64,000 nucleotides of DNA from Chryseobacterium taeanense (GCF_900099685.1 NZ_FNDW01000011.1:62001-126000); one strand, 5' to 3'. Shown: positions 34,894-43,607, counted from the first letter of the stretch. The notes: generated by a model from the sequence alone, not told the origin. Made by a program: numbers and translations.

Positions 34894-35823
34894 ATGACTG
34901 ATTGGATAAAAGCTGCGAGGCTTAGAACATTACCGCTTTCTTTAAGTGGAATTATCATGGGCGCTTTCATTGCCAAATGGAGACTATATGGCGAAGGCGG
35001 AACATGGGACTGGAGAATTTTTGCATTGGCACTTTTAGTGACTTTGTTGTATCAGATCTTGTCGAATTATGCCAATGATTACGGAGACGGAGTAAAAGGA
35101 ACTGATGCAAAAAGAGCAACAGAAGCTGAATCCAGAGCCGTCGCTTCCGGAAGAATTACGGCTAAACAGATGAAAAATGCGGTTATTATTTTTTCAATAT
35201 TATCTTTTGTAGCTACCGTTGCACTTTTATATGTAGCTTTTATTCCGGATTATATGAATGAATTTTACATTTTCATAGGGTTGGGAGTAGCAAGTATTTT
35301 AGCGGCTATCGGATATACGGTTGGTAAAAAACCTTACGGATATATGGGATTGGGAGATGTTTTCGTCTTTGTTTTCTTCGGATTGGTTTCTGTTTGCGGG
35401 AGTTATTTCTTATTTACGAAATCTTTCAGCTGGGATATTTTATTACCGGGAACAGCAATCGGAATGATGAGCATGGCAGTTTTAAACCTAAACAACATGA
35501 GAGATATCGAAAGCGATAAATTATCCGGGAAAAACAGTTTTGCCTTAAGAATAGGGTTTAAAAATGCGATGATTTATGAGATGATTTTGTTAAATCTTCC
35601 ATTGATTTTTATCCTCATGTTTTTGGGAGTAAATGGTTTTTTCCAAACTCAGAATTATTATGTGTTCATCGTTATGATTTTGATGCTTCCTTTGATGAAG
35701 ATCAGAAGAAAAATAATGACCGTAAAAAATCCAAGAGAACTTGATCCATTCTTAAAACAAGTGGGAATTATGACTTTTATGATGGCGGTTCTTACTGCTT
35801 TAGGACTTAATTTTTTCCATTAA
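34894..35823 (+). CDS. menA: 1,4-dihydroxy-2-naphthoate polyprenyltransferase
   Basis: A 309-residue UbiA-family membrane enzyme with about eight membrane segments. It attaches the prenyl tail to dihydroxynaphthoate and gives demethylmenaquinone. The start TDWIKAARLRTLPLSLSGII is MenA-like. The two Asp-rich motifs are NYANDYGDGVKGTD and NNMRDIESDKLSGKNSFALR. It follows menB on the same strand, which supports the menaquinone assignment. Confidence 0.94.
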   Translation: MTDWIKAARLRTLPLSLSGIIMGAFIAKWRLYGEGGTWDWRIFALALLVTLLYQILSNYANDYGDGVKGTDAKRATEAESRAVASGRITAKQMKNAVIIFSILSFVATVALLYVAFIPDYMNEFYIFIGLGVASILAAIGYTVGKKPYGYMGLGDVFVFVFFGLVSVCGSYFLFTKSFSWDILLPGTAIGMMSMAVLNLNNMRDIESDKLSGKNSFALRIGFKNAMIYEMILLNLPLIFILMFLGVNGFFQTQNYYVFIVMILMLPLMKIRRKIMTVKNPRELDPFLKQVGIMTFMMAVLTALGLNFFH

Positions 35824-35876
35824 ATAATGCTAAGCTTGTCGAAGCGTTTCTAATTTAATATTTAAAAATAATTAAA

Positions 35877-36563
35877 ATGAAAATAAAATTTTTAGGACAA
35901 AACTGTTTTTTGTTTACCTATAAAGACAAAACGATTTTATCAGATCCATTTTACAACTATAAAAAAGCAGAATCAGGATTTGATATTTCTGCTCAGAAAA
36001 TTGATTATATTTTACTGACTCATGCGCACGGAGATCATATTGCAGACGTTGAAGAAGTTTTGCATCATCATCCTGAAGCAACAATTATTGCCGTTCCTGA
36101 AATCTGCGGATATTTTAAAAATGCAAAAAATACAGACGATGTGAACTTAGGCGGATCGGCAAAAATCGATGATCTTAAAATTTCAATGGTTCCTGCGCAC
36201 CATACGAGCTCATTTCCTGACGGAAGTTACGGAGGTGTTCCGGTAGGATATATTTTCAGACTTCCTGAAGGTAAAAACCTTTATATGGCAGGAGATACCG
36301 GCGTAATGGCAGATATGGAGTTATTTCCAAGATTATACGGAAATTTAGACCTTTCTATTCTTCCGATTGGAAGTCATTACACAATGTGTCCTAGAAAAGC
36401 GGCTTTCGCATCATCAGAATTATTAAAGACACCGAAAGTAATCGGTTGTCATTTTGATACATTTCCTGCAATTGAAATTAACCACGAAAGTGCATTAAAG
36501 CATTTTGCAGACAAAAATGTTGAACTTGTTTTACCAAAACTGGGAGAGGTGTTCGAATTTTAA
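35877..36563 (+). CDS. Metal-dependent hydrolase (UPF0173 type, metallo-beta-lactamase fold)
   Basis: A 228-residue cytoplasmic protein of the beta-lactamase-like metal hydrolase fold. The metal motif is THAHGDHIAD (HxHxDH), with further ligands in VPAHHTSSFP, MAGDTGVMADMEL and a final IGCHFDTFP. This pattern matches the UPF0173 / YtkL family, whose natural substrate is not known. It lies 53 bp after menA and may be transcribed with it. It is followed by an inverted-repeat gap and then the SRP RNA gene on the other strand. Confidence 0.88.
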   Translation: MKIKFLGQNCFLFTYKDKTILSDPFYNYKKAESGFDISAQKIDYILLTHAHGDHIADVEEVLHHHPEATIIAVPEICGYFKNAKNTDDVNLGGSAKIDDLKISMVPAHHTSSFPDGSYGGVPVGYIFRLPEGKNLYMAGDTGVMADMELFPRLYGNLDLSILPIGSHYTMCPRKAAFASSELLKTPKVIGCHFDTFPAIEINHESALKHFADKNVELVLPKLGEVFEF

Positions 36564-36576
36564 ATAGATGTTGAAA

Positions 36577-36645
36577 GGTAATTTGAAAATTAAAATAGAA
36601 ATGTTGGAAAGTTTAGATATAAAAAAAGATAATCTTCAAATTACC
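36577..36645. repeat. Gene-free intergenic inverted repeat
   Basis: GGTAATTTGAA at 36577-36587 pairs perfectly with TTCAAATTACC at 36635-36645, with TTGAAA / TTCAAC words around it. It is of the same kind as the pairs that flank the four-helix-bundle genes. Confidence 0.65.
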
Positions 36646-36672
36646 TCTCTTCAACTTAAACCAATAAAAAAT

Positions 36673-36765
36673 GGCAAGCTACCTAAATCACACCGCTACG
36701 ACCGATTACCTTTGCTGCGTTCCCACCCTGGAGGATTCTCAGGAGCTGGTTGTTTAGGACTTGCC
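36673..36765 (-). ncRNA. ffs: Signal recognition particle RNA (small bacterial 4.5S type)
   Basis: Read on the minus strand, the ~93-nt sequence begins with GGCAAGTCC and ends with GGTAGCTTGCC, so the ends pair (GGCAAG / CTTGCC). In the middle is CAGGGTGGGAACGCAGCAAA followed by GGTAATCGG, which fits the SRP RNA apical hairpin bound by Ffh. A -7 box TATCTTTG lies just upstream (36770-36777, minus), and a short T run follows. With Ffh it would form the particle that targets membrane proteins during translation. An open frame on the + strand covering this locus is an artefact. Confidence 0.85.
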
Positions 36766-36769
36766 GTTG

Positions 36770-36777
36770 CAAAGATA
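36770..36777 (-). promoter_or_regulatory. -7 box TATCTTTG of the SRP RNA gene
   Basis: Exact TAnnTTTG match on the minus strand, ending about 4 nt before the first bases of the RNA. It fixes the direction and approximate 5' end of the RNA. Confidence 0.65.
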
Positions 36778-36896
36778 GGAATATTTTATAAAATTAAAAG
36801 TGTTATCAAAGAAAATTATCTGAACAAAGCCTTTAACGATGCTAAATTGCTGAGATTAAGAGCAATAATTTTCAGAAATTTTCTAAAAAATTAGAT

Positions 36897-37496
36897 ATGA
36901 CAAAAAGCCCTTCCACATTAGGAATTTTATTATTTGGAGCTACGATGATCGTTTTTTTCGTAGTGTATTACTTCTTTTCAGGAGTTGAATATTTTGATAT
37001 TTCATTGAAAGCCAATGCTTTCGTTTTACCGATTATTTATGCTGGAGCAGCCTTTTGGTCTGTTAAAACATATTGGAGCAGTCATAAACAGGTAAGCTTT
37101 AAGGATGCGTTTAAAAGAGCTTTTGTTCCGATGTTTATCGGTGGCGTTTTATCGATTTTAAGTATTTATGCGTTCCTAAATTTTGTAGATACCGACGCGA
37201 AAAAACTGCTAAATTATCAATATGTAACAAGACAAAAATCTGAGCTGGATAAAGAATATACTTCTGCAAGAAAGATTTTAAAGCATCAGAAAGATATCGA
37301 CGAACTCGATCAGAAGTATAAGGAAAGAATACAAAGTTTCACACCGGAGGCAGTTAAAGGAAAAGATATGCTTACCGCAAGTCATTTTTCAGGATATTTT
37401 GCGGCAATACTTATATTTTACGTAGTTTTGTCGTTGTTTTTCGGAGCGTTTTTCAGAACAAAAACAATCTATCAGGAAACAGAAAATCAAGAATAA
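36897..37496 (+). CDS. DUF4199 domain-containing membrane protein
   Basis: A 199-residue inner-membrane protein with four membrane segments: three in the first 100 residues and one near residues 165-190. Between them lies a charged helical stretch (KSELDKEYTSARKILKHQKD). The segment QVSFKDAFKRAFVPMFIGGV is typical of DUF4199, a flavobacterial family of unknown function. It is the first of a run of + strand envelope genes: a glycosyltransferase starts 17 bp later, then a second small membrane protein and a lipoprotein, all nearly touching. Confidence 0.85.
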   Translation: MTKSPSTLGILLFGATMIVFFVVYYFFSGVEYFDISLKANAFVLPIIYAGAAFWSVKTYWSSHKQVSFKDAFKRAFVPMFIGGVLSILSIYAFLNFVDTDAKKLLNYQYVTRQKSELDKEYTSARKILKHQKDIDELDQKYKERIQSFTPEAVKGKDMLTASHFSGYFAAILIFYVVLSLFFGAFFRTKTIYQETENQE

Positions 37497-37513
37497 TTTT
37501 TTATCAGAATTAA

Positions 37514-38464
37514 ATGAATTTATCTATAGTTATTCCGTTATTAAACGAAGAGGCTTCTTTGGAAGAGCTTTTTTCACGAATTGATAATGTGTGCAGATCC
37601 AACAGTTTATCTTACGAGATCTGGTTTGTGGATGACGGAAGTACAGACTTGTCATGGAGTATTATTGAAAACCTTAAAGTTCAGAATCCTCAGATCCACG
37701 GAATTAAATTTTCAAAAAATTACGGAAAATCCCAGGCACTTCATGCGGCTTTTGAAAGAACAAGTGGTGATGTTATTATTACCATGGATGCCGATCTTCA
37801 GGACTTTCCGGAAGAAATACCTGAATTATATTCCATGGTTGTGAATGAGAATTACGACATCGTTTCCGGATGGAAAAAGAAACGTTTTGATAACGTCATG
37901 ACGAAAAATGTACCATCAAAACTCTTTAATGCAGCGGCAAGAAAAGTTTCAGGAGTTTACCTTCACGATTTCAACTGTGGCTTAAAAGCCTATAAAAAAC
38001 AGGTGGTAAAAACCATCGACGTGTATGGAGATATGCACCGTTATATTCCGGTATTGGCTGCCAATGCGGGTTTCAGAAGAATCACGGAAAAAGAAGTTCA
38101 GCATCAGGCAAGACCTTACGGGGTTTCAAAATTCGGGACTGAAAGATTTATCCGAGGTTTTCTGGACTTGGTAACACTCTGGTTTGTAAGTCGTTTCGGC
38201 GGAAGGCCGATGCATTTTTTCGGAGCGGTGGGAACATTGATGTTTATTGTCGGGTTTCTTTCAGCGCTTTGGCTGGGAATTTCAAAATTAATTGATGTTG
38301 CCAGAGGAATTTACGGACATTTAATTACAGACAATCCGTGGTTTTTTATTGCTCTCACCATGATGCTTATGGGAACTTTGCTTTTCGTGGCAGGGTTTTT
38401 AGGCGAAATGATTATCAGAACCAATAGAGAACATAAGAATTATAATATTGACGAGGTAATTTAA
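37514..38464 (+). CDS. Family 2 glycosyltransferase, polyprenyl-phosphate sugar transferase type
   Basis: A 316-residue membrane-anchored glycosyltransferase. Residues 1-225 are the GT-A domain: MNLSIVIPLLNEEASLEELF, then WFVDDGSTDLSW and the metal motif ITMDADLQDFPEEI. Two C-terminal membrane segments (GAVGTLMFIVGFLSALWLGI, WFFIALTMMLMGTLLFVAGF) place it in the DPM1 / GtrB-like group, which loads a sugar onto undecaprenyl phosphate on the inner side of the membrane. The gene lies between two small membrane-protein genes with 1-17 bp gaps, so they form an operon. The sugar is unknown. Confidence 0.9.
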   Translation: MNLSIVIPLLNEEASLEELFSRIDNVCRSNSLSYEIWFVDDGSTDLSWSIIENLKVQNPQIHGIKFSKNYGKSQALHAAFERTSGDVIITMDADLQDFPEEIPELYSMVVNENYDIVSGWKKKRFDNVMTKNVPSKLFNAAARKVSGVYLHDFNCGLKAYKKQVVKTIDVYGDMHRYIPVLAANAGFRRITEKEVQHQARPYGVSKFGTERFIRGFLDLVTLWFVSRFGGRPMHFFGAVGTLMFIVGFLSALWLGISKLIDVARGIYGHLITDNPWFFIALTMMLMGTLLFVAGFLGEMIIRTNREHKNYNIDEVI

Positions 38465-38465
38465 T

Positions 38466-38858
38466 ATGGAAAATAATTTACCCAAAATTTATTCCAAGCA
38501 ATCTATTTTAGGTTTTTCTATGTTTTTCTCAACACTTTTTGGTGGAGTTATGTTATACAAAAACTTAATAGAGACTAAGAAGAAAGCCGAAGCATATATT
38601 GTTTTAGGATTTTCTGTTGTATTGACAGTAATTCAGGTGGTTTTAGAAATGATGCTGGAAAATCCAAAAACTTCTTATGCGTATTTATGGGGTCTTGTAG
38701 GAGGTTATATTCTGGCATATTATTTTTTTCCAAAATATTTTCCAAATGAAGAACAGTATCATAAAAAGTCAATCTGGATTCCTCTTATTATCGGAATATT
38801 AATATCGGCAGTTTTTATTGCTTTGATTATTTATGGAGGATCAATAGAAAATGAATAA
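38466..38858 (+). CDS. Small membrane protein, possibly DUF4199-like
   Basis: A 130-residue protein with four membrane segments (ILGFSMFFSTLFGGVMLYKN, AYIVLGFSVVLTVIQVVLEM, LWGLVGGYILAYYFFPKY, IWIPLIIGILISAVFIALII). I do not recognise its family with confidence. It begins 1 bp after the glycosyltransferase stop codon and is followed directly by a lipoprotein gene, so it is almost certainly translated from the same mRNA. Confidence 0.7.
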   Translation: MENNLPKIYSKQSILGFSMFFSTLFGGVMLYKNLIETKKKAEAYIVLGFSVVLTVIQVVLEMMLENPKTSYAYLWGLVGGYILAYYFFPKYFPNEEQYHKKSIWIPLIIGILISAVFIALIIYGGSIENE

Positions 38859-38878
38859 ATGTGAAATATGTAGTTAAA

Positions 38879-39580
38879 ATGAAAAATACATTCTATGCAT
38901 TATTATTGCTTGCGGTAGTTTCCTGTGGAAAGGTTTCTCCGAAAGGAAATATTGAAAGAAAAGATGTGGATGTTTCAGAATTTGTAAACCTCGATCTGGA
39001 AGGAAAATTCCGTATGTTTTATGCAAGAGGAGCAAAAAATTTCGTTGAGATTGAAACGTATCCAAATGTAGCTGATAATCTTGATGTTGATGTAAAAGAT
39101 AAAACATTAACGATTAAAGAAAAGCGCGGAACAAAAGGAGTTGATTTCTATAATATAACCATTTATTCAAAATATAATTTAGAAAAAGTTTCGATTTCCG
39201 ATTCTGTAGAAATGAATATTTCAAGTGAAATTAAGACCGACAATTTTAGGCTTAATTTAAAAAATTATGCTACATTTATGGGTTCTGTAAATACGAGAAG
39301 GACAGAAGTTGAAATGCTAAACCGAAGCAGAGCGAATTTTTTAGGTCAGACTAAAAACGCATTTATAAAGATCTCTGATACAGCGAGTCTGATCGCTCCT
39401 TATTGGAAAATCGAAAATTTGAATATTGATTCTAAAAATGGGAATTATGCAGAAGTAAATGTGGCAGATTCGTTAAAAGGGCATATTCAGAACACGGCTA
39501 AATTTATTTATTATAATGATCCGATTCGTGCTTTTAAAATTGATAAAGACACAAGAGTGGAGAATAAAAAACTGGATTGA
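38879..39580 (+). CDS. Head-GIN (DUF2807) domain lipoprotein
   Basis: A 233-residue lipoprotein. The signal peptide with lipobox (MKNTFYALLLLAVVSCGK) predicts acylation at Cys16. The rest is a repetitive beta-helix-like putative auto-transporter adhesin, head-GIN domain: FVNLDLEGKFRMFYARGAKN, IETYPNVADNLDVDVKDKTL and evenly spaced asparagine- and serine-rich strands. I start it at the ATG at 38879 rather than the GTG 6 codons upstream. It is the last gene of the envelope operon that starts at 36897. Function of the family is not established. Confidence 0.85.
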   Translation: MKNTFYALLLLAVVSCGKVSPKGNIERKDVDVSEFVNLDLEGKFRMFYARGAKNFVEIETYPNVADNLDVDVKDKTLTIKEKRGTKGVDFYNITIYSKYNLEKVSISDSVEMNISSEIKTDNFRLNLKNYATFMGSVNTRRTEVEMLNRSRANFLGQTKNAFIKISDTASLIAPYWKIENLNIDSKNGNYAEVNVADSLKGHIQNTAKFIYYNDPIRAFKIDKDTRVENKKLD

Positions 39581-39591
39581 TAGATAAGATA

Positions 39592-40079
39592 AGGCTGGAA
39601 GAGAGAAGCTGGAGGATGGAAGATTAAACACATAAATAATATGATGGAAAAAATAATAGCTGATGAGTTTTAAATTTGAAAAACTAACTATTTGGCAGAA
39701 ATCTATGAATTTTGGGGAATATATTTTTAAATTATCTCAAAATTTTCCAAAAGATGAATCCTTTAATTTAACCTCACAAATTAGAAGGGCTTCTGATTCT
39801 GTTGCTCTTAATATTTCTGAAGGAAGTATTTTACAGTCAAGATTAGAGTTTAGAAAGTTTTTAGGATACTCCATCCGCTCTTTAGCTGAAGTTGTAAGCT
39901 GCTTATATAAAGCGAAAAATAGGAAATATATCTCAGAAGATGATTTTAATAAATTATATAATGAAAGCTATAATATAATGAACCAGATTATAGCATTTAG
40001 AAATCAGATAAAAGAATAATAATTAGCTGGGAGTTTGAAGCTGGAAGACTTCCTGCTTCCATCTTCAAACTTCCAGCCT
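39592..40079. repeat. Inverted repeat around a four-helix-bundle gene, with a hairpin on the right
   Basis: AGGCTGGAAG at 39592-39601 pairs with CTTCCAGCCT at 40070-40079. The left side repeats GCTGGA/GATGGAAG words. The right flank is itself a hairpin: AGTTTGAAG at 40032-40040 pairs with CTTCAAACT at 40063-40071, around a GGAAG / CTTCC pair. The words differ from those at the other two four-helix-bundle loci. Confidence 0.7.
39663..40019 (+). CDS. Four-helix-bundle protein (S23 family), copy B
   Basis: A 118-residue protein of the S23 / four-helix-bundle family. The motif SQIRRASDSVALNISEGSIL follows an N-terminal FEKLTIWQKSMNFGEYIFKL helix. It shares the family layout with copy A (28465) but only modest sequence identity, so this is not a recent duplicate. 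It lies alone between the lipoprotein gene and the phosphosugar mutase gene, bracketed by an inverted repeat built of GCTGGAAG words. Function unknown. Confidence 0.87.
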   Translation: MSFKFEKLTIWQKSMNFGEYIFKLSQNFPKDESFNLTSQIRRASDSVALNISEGSILQSRLEFRKFLGYSIRSLAEVVSCLYKAKNRKYISEDDFNKLYNESYNIMNQIIAFRNQIKE

Positions 40080-40100
40080 AAACATACACGAAATACAAAT

Positions 40101-41816
40101 ATGACAACATTAGAAAAAGCAAAACTTTGGTTGCACGAATCGTTTGATGAAGAGACAAGAAATGCGGTACAATTATTAATTGAAGGCAATTCACCTGATC
40201 TTGAAGATTCTTTTTACAGAGAATTGGAATTCGGAACAGGAGGGATGAGAGGAATTATGGGAGTTGGAACCAATCGTTTAAATAAATACACGTTAGGTCA
40301 AGCAACACAGGGACTTGCAAATTATATGTTAAAGCAATTTTCCAACGAAGAGATTAAAGTGGCAATTGCTTACGATGTAAGAAATAACTCAAAAGAATTT
40401 GGAAAATTAGTTGCTGATGTACTGACAGCAAACGGAATTAAAGTGCTGCTTTTCAAAGATCACAGGCCAACTCCGGAACTGTCTTTTACCGTTAGAAACA
40501 GAAAATGCCACGGAGGAATTGTATTGACAGCTTCTCACAATCCACCGGAATATAACGGCTATAAAGTGTATTGGAACGACGGAGCGCAAATTGTTCCGCC
40601 ACATGATGAAGCAATTATCAATGAAGTGTATTCTGTAAAATTTGAAGAAATCAAATTTAATGGAAATGACGATTTAATCGAATGGATCGGAGAGGAGCAG
40701 GATGATGTTTATATCGATGCATGTATCGAAAACTCTACGTATCAGAATGTTGGAAAAGAAAATTTAAATATTGTTTTCACTTCGATTCACGGAACAACAT
40801 ATACGACAGTTCCGAAAGCATTGAAAAAAGCAGGTTTTAAAAAGATAGATCTGGTGAAGGAACAAATGATCCCGAGTGGAAATTTTCCGACCGTTGATTC
40901 TCCAAATCCTGAAGAACCGGCAGCGCTGGAAATGGCAATGGATTTAGCAAAAATTACCAATGCTGATATCGTAATCGGAACAGATCCCGATGGCGACCGT
41001 CTTGGAATTGCCGTAAGAAATCTGGATGGAGAAATTCAATTGCTGAACGGAAATCAAACAAATACTATTCTTACCTATTATATCCTGAATGAATGGAGAA
41101 AACAGGATAGAATTACCGGAAAAGAATTCATCGGTTCTACGATTGTAACTTCTGATATTTTCTTTGATATTGCTCAGAAATTCGGTGTTGAATGCAAAGT
41201 TGGATTAACAGGATTCAAATGGATCGGAAAAATGATCCGCGATTTTGAAGGGAAAGAAAAATTTGTTTGCGGTGGTGAAGAAAGTTTCGGATTTATGACC
41301 GGAGATTTCGTTCGAGATAAAGATTCTTGCGGAAGCATTGTTTTAGCTTGTGAAATCGCAGCGTGGTGCAAAGCGAACGGAAGAACAATGTATCAATACC
41401 TTATTGAAATTTATCAGGAAACCGGAATGTATTATGAAGGCCTGGTGAATTTAGTAAGAAAAGGAAGAGACGGCGCGGAGGAAATTCAGAATATGATGAA
41501 AAATTTCCGTGAAAATCCGCCAAAAACATTGGCCGGTTCTCCTGTAGAAGAAGTGAAAGACTTTAAAGAACAAACGAATTTCATCATTTCAAAAAATGAA
41601 AAACAAGTAATGAACGACATTCCAAAATCGAATGTGCTGATTTACTATACTCAGGATGGAACAAAAGTTTGTGTAAGACCTTCAGGGACAGAACCAAAAA
41701 TTAAATTTTATATCTCTGTAAAAGATTCAATTACTTCTGAAGCAGATTTCAGGGAAAAATTGAAATCTTTGGAAGAGAAAATTCAGGAAGTAAGAAAAGA
41801 TTTACAACTCAGTTAA
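40101..41816 (+). CDS. Phospho-sugar mutase (phosphoglucomutase/phosphomannomutase)
   Basis: A 571-residue alpha-D-phosphohexomutase. All four functional loops are visible: the phosphoserine loop TASHNPPEYNGYKVYW, the metal loop GTDPDGDRLGIA, the sugar-binding loop GGEESFGF and the phosphate-binding loop RPSGTEPKIKFY. It interconverts 1- and 6-phosphates of glucose and/or mannose and so feeds polysaccharide precursors. I start it at the ATG at 40101 (MTTLEKAKLWLHESF); the open frame begins 22 codons earlier within the four-helix-bundle repeat flank. Confidence 0.93.
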   Translation: MTTLEKAKLWLHESFDEETRNAVQLLIEGNSPDLEDSFYRELEFGTGGMRGIMGVGTNRLNKYTLGQATQGLANYMLKQFSNEEIKVAIAYDVRNNSKEFGKLVADVLTANGIKVLLFKDHRPTPELSFTVRNRKCHGGIVLTASHNPPEYNGYKVYWNDGAQIVPPHDEAIINEVYSVKFEEIKFNGNDDLIEWIGEEQDDVYIDACIENSTYQNVGKENLNIVFTSIHGTTYTTVPKALKKAGFKKIDLVKEQMIPSGNFPTVDSPNPEEPAALEMAMDLAKITNADIVIGTDPDGDRLGIAVRNLDGEIQLLNGNQTNTILTYYILNEWRKQDRITGKEFIGSTIVTSDIFFDIAQKFGVECKVGLTGFKWIGKMIRDFEGKEKFVCGGEESFGFMTGDFVRDKDSCGSIVLACEIAAWCKANGRTMYQYLIEIYQETGMYYEGLVNLVRKGRDGAEEIQNMMKNFRENPPKTLAGSPVEEVKDFKEQTNFIISKNEKQVMNDIPKSNVLIYYTQDGTKVCVRPSGTEPKIKFYISVKDSITSEADFREKLKSLEEKIQEVRKDLQLS

Positions 41817-41827
41817 ATGTAACAGTA

Positions 41828-41866
41828 TATCAATTTAGCAATTTACCGATTATTGTTAAATTGATA
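41828..41866. repeat. Gene-free hairpin after the phosphosugar mutase
   Basis: TATCAATTTAGCAAT at 41828-41842 pairs with 41852-41866 at 14 of 15 bases, with only 9 nt between. There is no T run. Its AACAATTTA / ATATCAATTT words recur in the gaps at 45697 and 47930. Confidence 0.7.
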
Positions 41867-41911
41867 CATTGCCAGACTATTATACATTAAAATAAATTAA
41901 ATAAAAATAAA

Positions 41912-43165
41912 GTGAAAGTTTCAAAATTAGCGGCGAACCTGATCGGTTCTGAAATTGTAAAAATTGGTAATGAAGTAAACGATTTAAAGGCAAAAGGAGC
42001 GGAGATTGCTAACCTTACGATTGGTGATCTTAATTCTAATATTTATCCGATTCCTGCCAAACTGAAGGAGGAAATTCAGAAAGCTTATCAGAATAATCTG
42101 ACAAATTATCCGCCTGCTAACGGACTTTTATCTTTAAGAAAAGAAGTTTCCAAAGATTTAAAAACTAGATGGAACCTTGATTATTCCCCAAATGATATTT
42201 TAATTACGGCAGGTTCAAGACCTTTAATTTATGCCGTTTACAAAACCATCGTTGATGAAGGAGATAAAGTAGTTTACCCGATCCCTTCATGGAATAACAA
42301 TCACTACGCATATCTTACTTCAGCGGATGCTGTAGAAGTAAAAACAACACCGGAAAATAATTTCCTTCCTACTGCAGACGATTTAAGACCACACCTGGAA
42401 GGCGCTGTCTTACTGGCGCTTTGTTCGCCATTAAACCCGACGGGAACGATGTTCACCAAAGAACAGCTTTCAGAAATCTGCGAATTGGTTTTAGCGGAAA
42501 ATAAAAAAAGAGGTGAAGATGAAAAGCCTTTATACTTAATGTACGATCAGATTTATTCTAACCTTACTTTTGGAGCAAAACACGTAGATCCTGTGTCGCT
42601 TTTCCCTGAAATGAAGGAATACACCATTTATATTGAAGGTATTTCTAAATGTCTTGCGGCAACCGGAGTTCGTGTAGGCTGGGGATTTGGCCCTGCTCAT
42701 ATTATGGATAAAATGAAAGCTCTCTTAACACACGTTGGAGCATGGGCACCAAAACCTGAGCAGGAAGCCACTGCAAAATATTATGAAAATCCGGAAGAAG
42801 TAAACGCTTTCGTTGAAGATTTTAAAGGAAAATTGGAAGCAAGCTTAAAGGTTCTTCACTCCGGAATTCAGGATCTGAAAGGAAAAGGTCTTGCAGTTGA
42901 TAGTATTGAGCCAATGGGAGCGCTATATCTAACCATTAAATTAGATTATATCGGAAAAACAAAACAGGACGGCTCTGTGATTGAAAATTCTTCTGATTTG
43001 GTATTTTATCTAATCAATGAAGCAGGAGTTGCGTTGGTTCCTTTCTCTGCTTTCGGAGAAGAGAAGTCTGAGCCATGGTTCAGGGCTTCTGTAGGAGGTT
43101 TGGCCATCGAAGAAATTTCTACAATGATGCCGAAGCTGGAAAATGCTTTGAACGATTTAAAATAA
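41912..43165 (+). CDS. PLP-dependent class I/II aminotransferase
   Basis: A 417-residue fold-type I aminotransferase. The PLP-binding lysine is in the motif EGISKCLAATGVRVGWGFGP; other conserved points are ITAGSRPLIYAVYKT, CSPLNPTGTMFTKEQL with the Asn-Pro pair, and LMYDQIYSNLTF with the Asp and Tyr that hold the cofactor ring. The start codon is GTG at 41912, which gives the natural N-terminus VKVSKLAANLIGSEIVKIG. It probably acts on aspartate or aromatic amino acids; the exact substrate is open. A four-helix-bundle cassette follows immediately. Confidence 0.9.
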   Translation: MKVSKLAANLIGSEIVKIGNEVNDLKAKGAEIANLTIGDLNSNIYPIPAKLKEEIQKAYQNNLTNYPPANGLLSLRKEVSKDLKTRWNLDYSPNDILITAGSRPLIYAVYKTIVDEGDKVVYPIPSWNNNHYAYLTSADAVEVKTTPENNFLPTADDLRPHLEGAVLLALCSPLNPTGTMFTKEQLSEICELVLAENKKRGEDEKPLYLMYDQIYSNLTFGAKHVDPVSLFPEMKEYTIYIEGISKCLAATGVRVGWGFGPAHIMDKMKALLTHVGAWAPKPEQEATAKYYENPEEVNAFVEDFKGKLEASLKVLHSGIQDLKGKGLAVDSIEPMGALYLTIKLDYIGKTKQDGSVIENSSDLVFYLINEAGVALVPFSAFGEEKSEPWFRASVGGLAIEEISTMMPKLENALNDLK

Positions 43166-43175
43166 TCTTTTATTT

Positions 43176-43598
43176 GTTATAAGTTATTAATTATGAGTTA
43201 TGAGTGGCAGTATTGTTGGAAAAAAGAGCTTTGAATTTGCTGTAAATATTATTAAGTTTTATAAAATATTTATTGTCGATAAAAAGGAATATGTTTTATC
43301 CAAACAGTTATTACGCTCAGGAACATCCGTTGGTGCCAATATAAGAGAAGCTTTGAATGCTCAAAGCAAAATGGATTTTATTCATAAATTGTCTATTTCT
43401 CAGAAAGAATGTGACGAAACCATTTATTGGCTAGAGTTATTATATCAAACGGAGTATATCTCAAAAGTAGAATTTGAAACTTTACATTCTCAGGCTATAG
43501 AATTACTTAAAATAATTAGAAGTATAATTATTACTACTAAAAATAAGCTTCAAAAACCTTGATAAATAACTTGTAATTCATAATTAATAACTTATAAC
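43176..43598. repeat. Perfect 20-bp inverted repeat bracketing a four-helix-bundle gene
   Basis: GTTATAAGTTATTAATTATG at 43176-43195 is exactly complementary to 43579-43598. The left arm ends 4 bp before the ATG at 43200, and the right arm begins 16 bp after the stop codon. Its words (TTATAA, TTATTAA) differ from those of the other two loci. Confidence 0.85.
43200..43562 (+). CDS. Four-helix-bundle protein (S23 family), copy C
   Basis: A 120-residue protein of the four-helix-bundle family. The diagnostic stretch is SKQLLRSGTSVGANIREALN, equivalent to the SQIRR...NIAEG motif of the other copies; the first helix is KKSFEFAVNIIKFYKIFIVD. It belongs to a different subgroup from copies A and B. 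It sits between the aminotransferase and kdsB genes and is bracketed by a perfect 20-bp inverted repeat. Function unknown. Confidence 0.86.
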   Translation: MSGSIVGKKSFEFAVNIIKFYKIFIVDKKEYVLSKQLLRSGTSVGANIREALNAQSKMDFIHKLSISQKECDETIYWLELLYQTEYISKVEFETLHSQAIELLKIIRSIIITTKNKLQKP

Positions 43599-43607
43599 TA
43601 ATTAAAA

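Noticed and set aside
36568..36894. Open frame of 108 codons on the + strand
   Set aside because: It covers the SRP RNA gene on the other strand and an inverted-repeat gap, shows no protein family and low-complexity ends. It is a chance frame.
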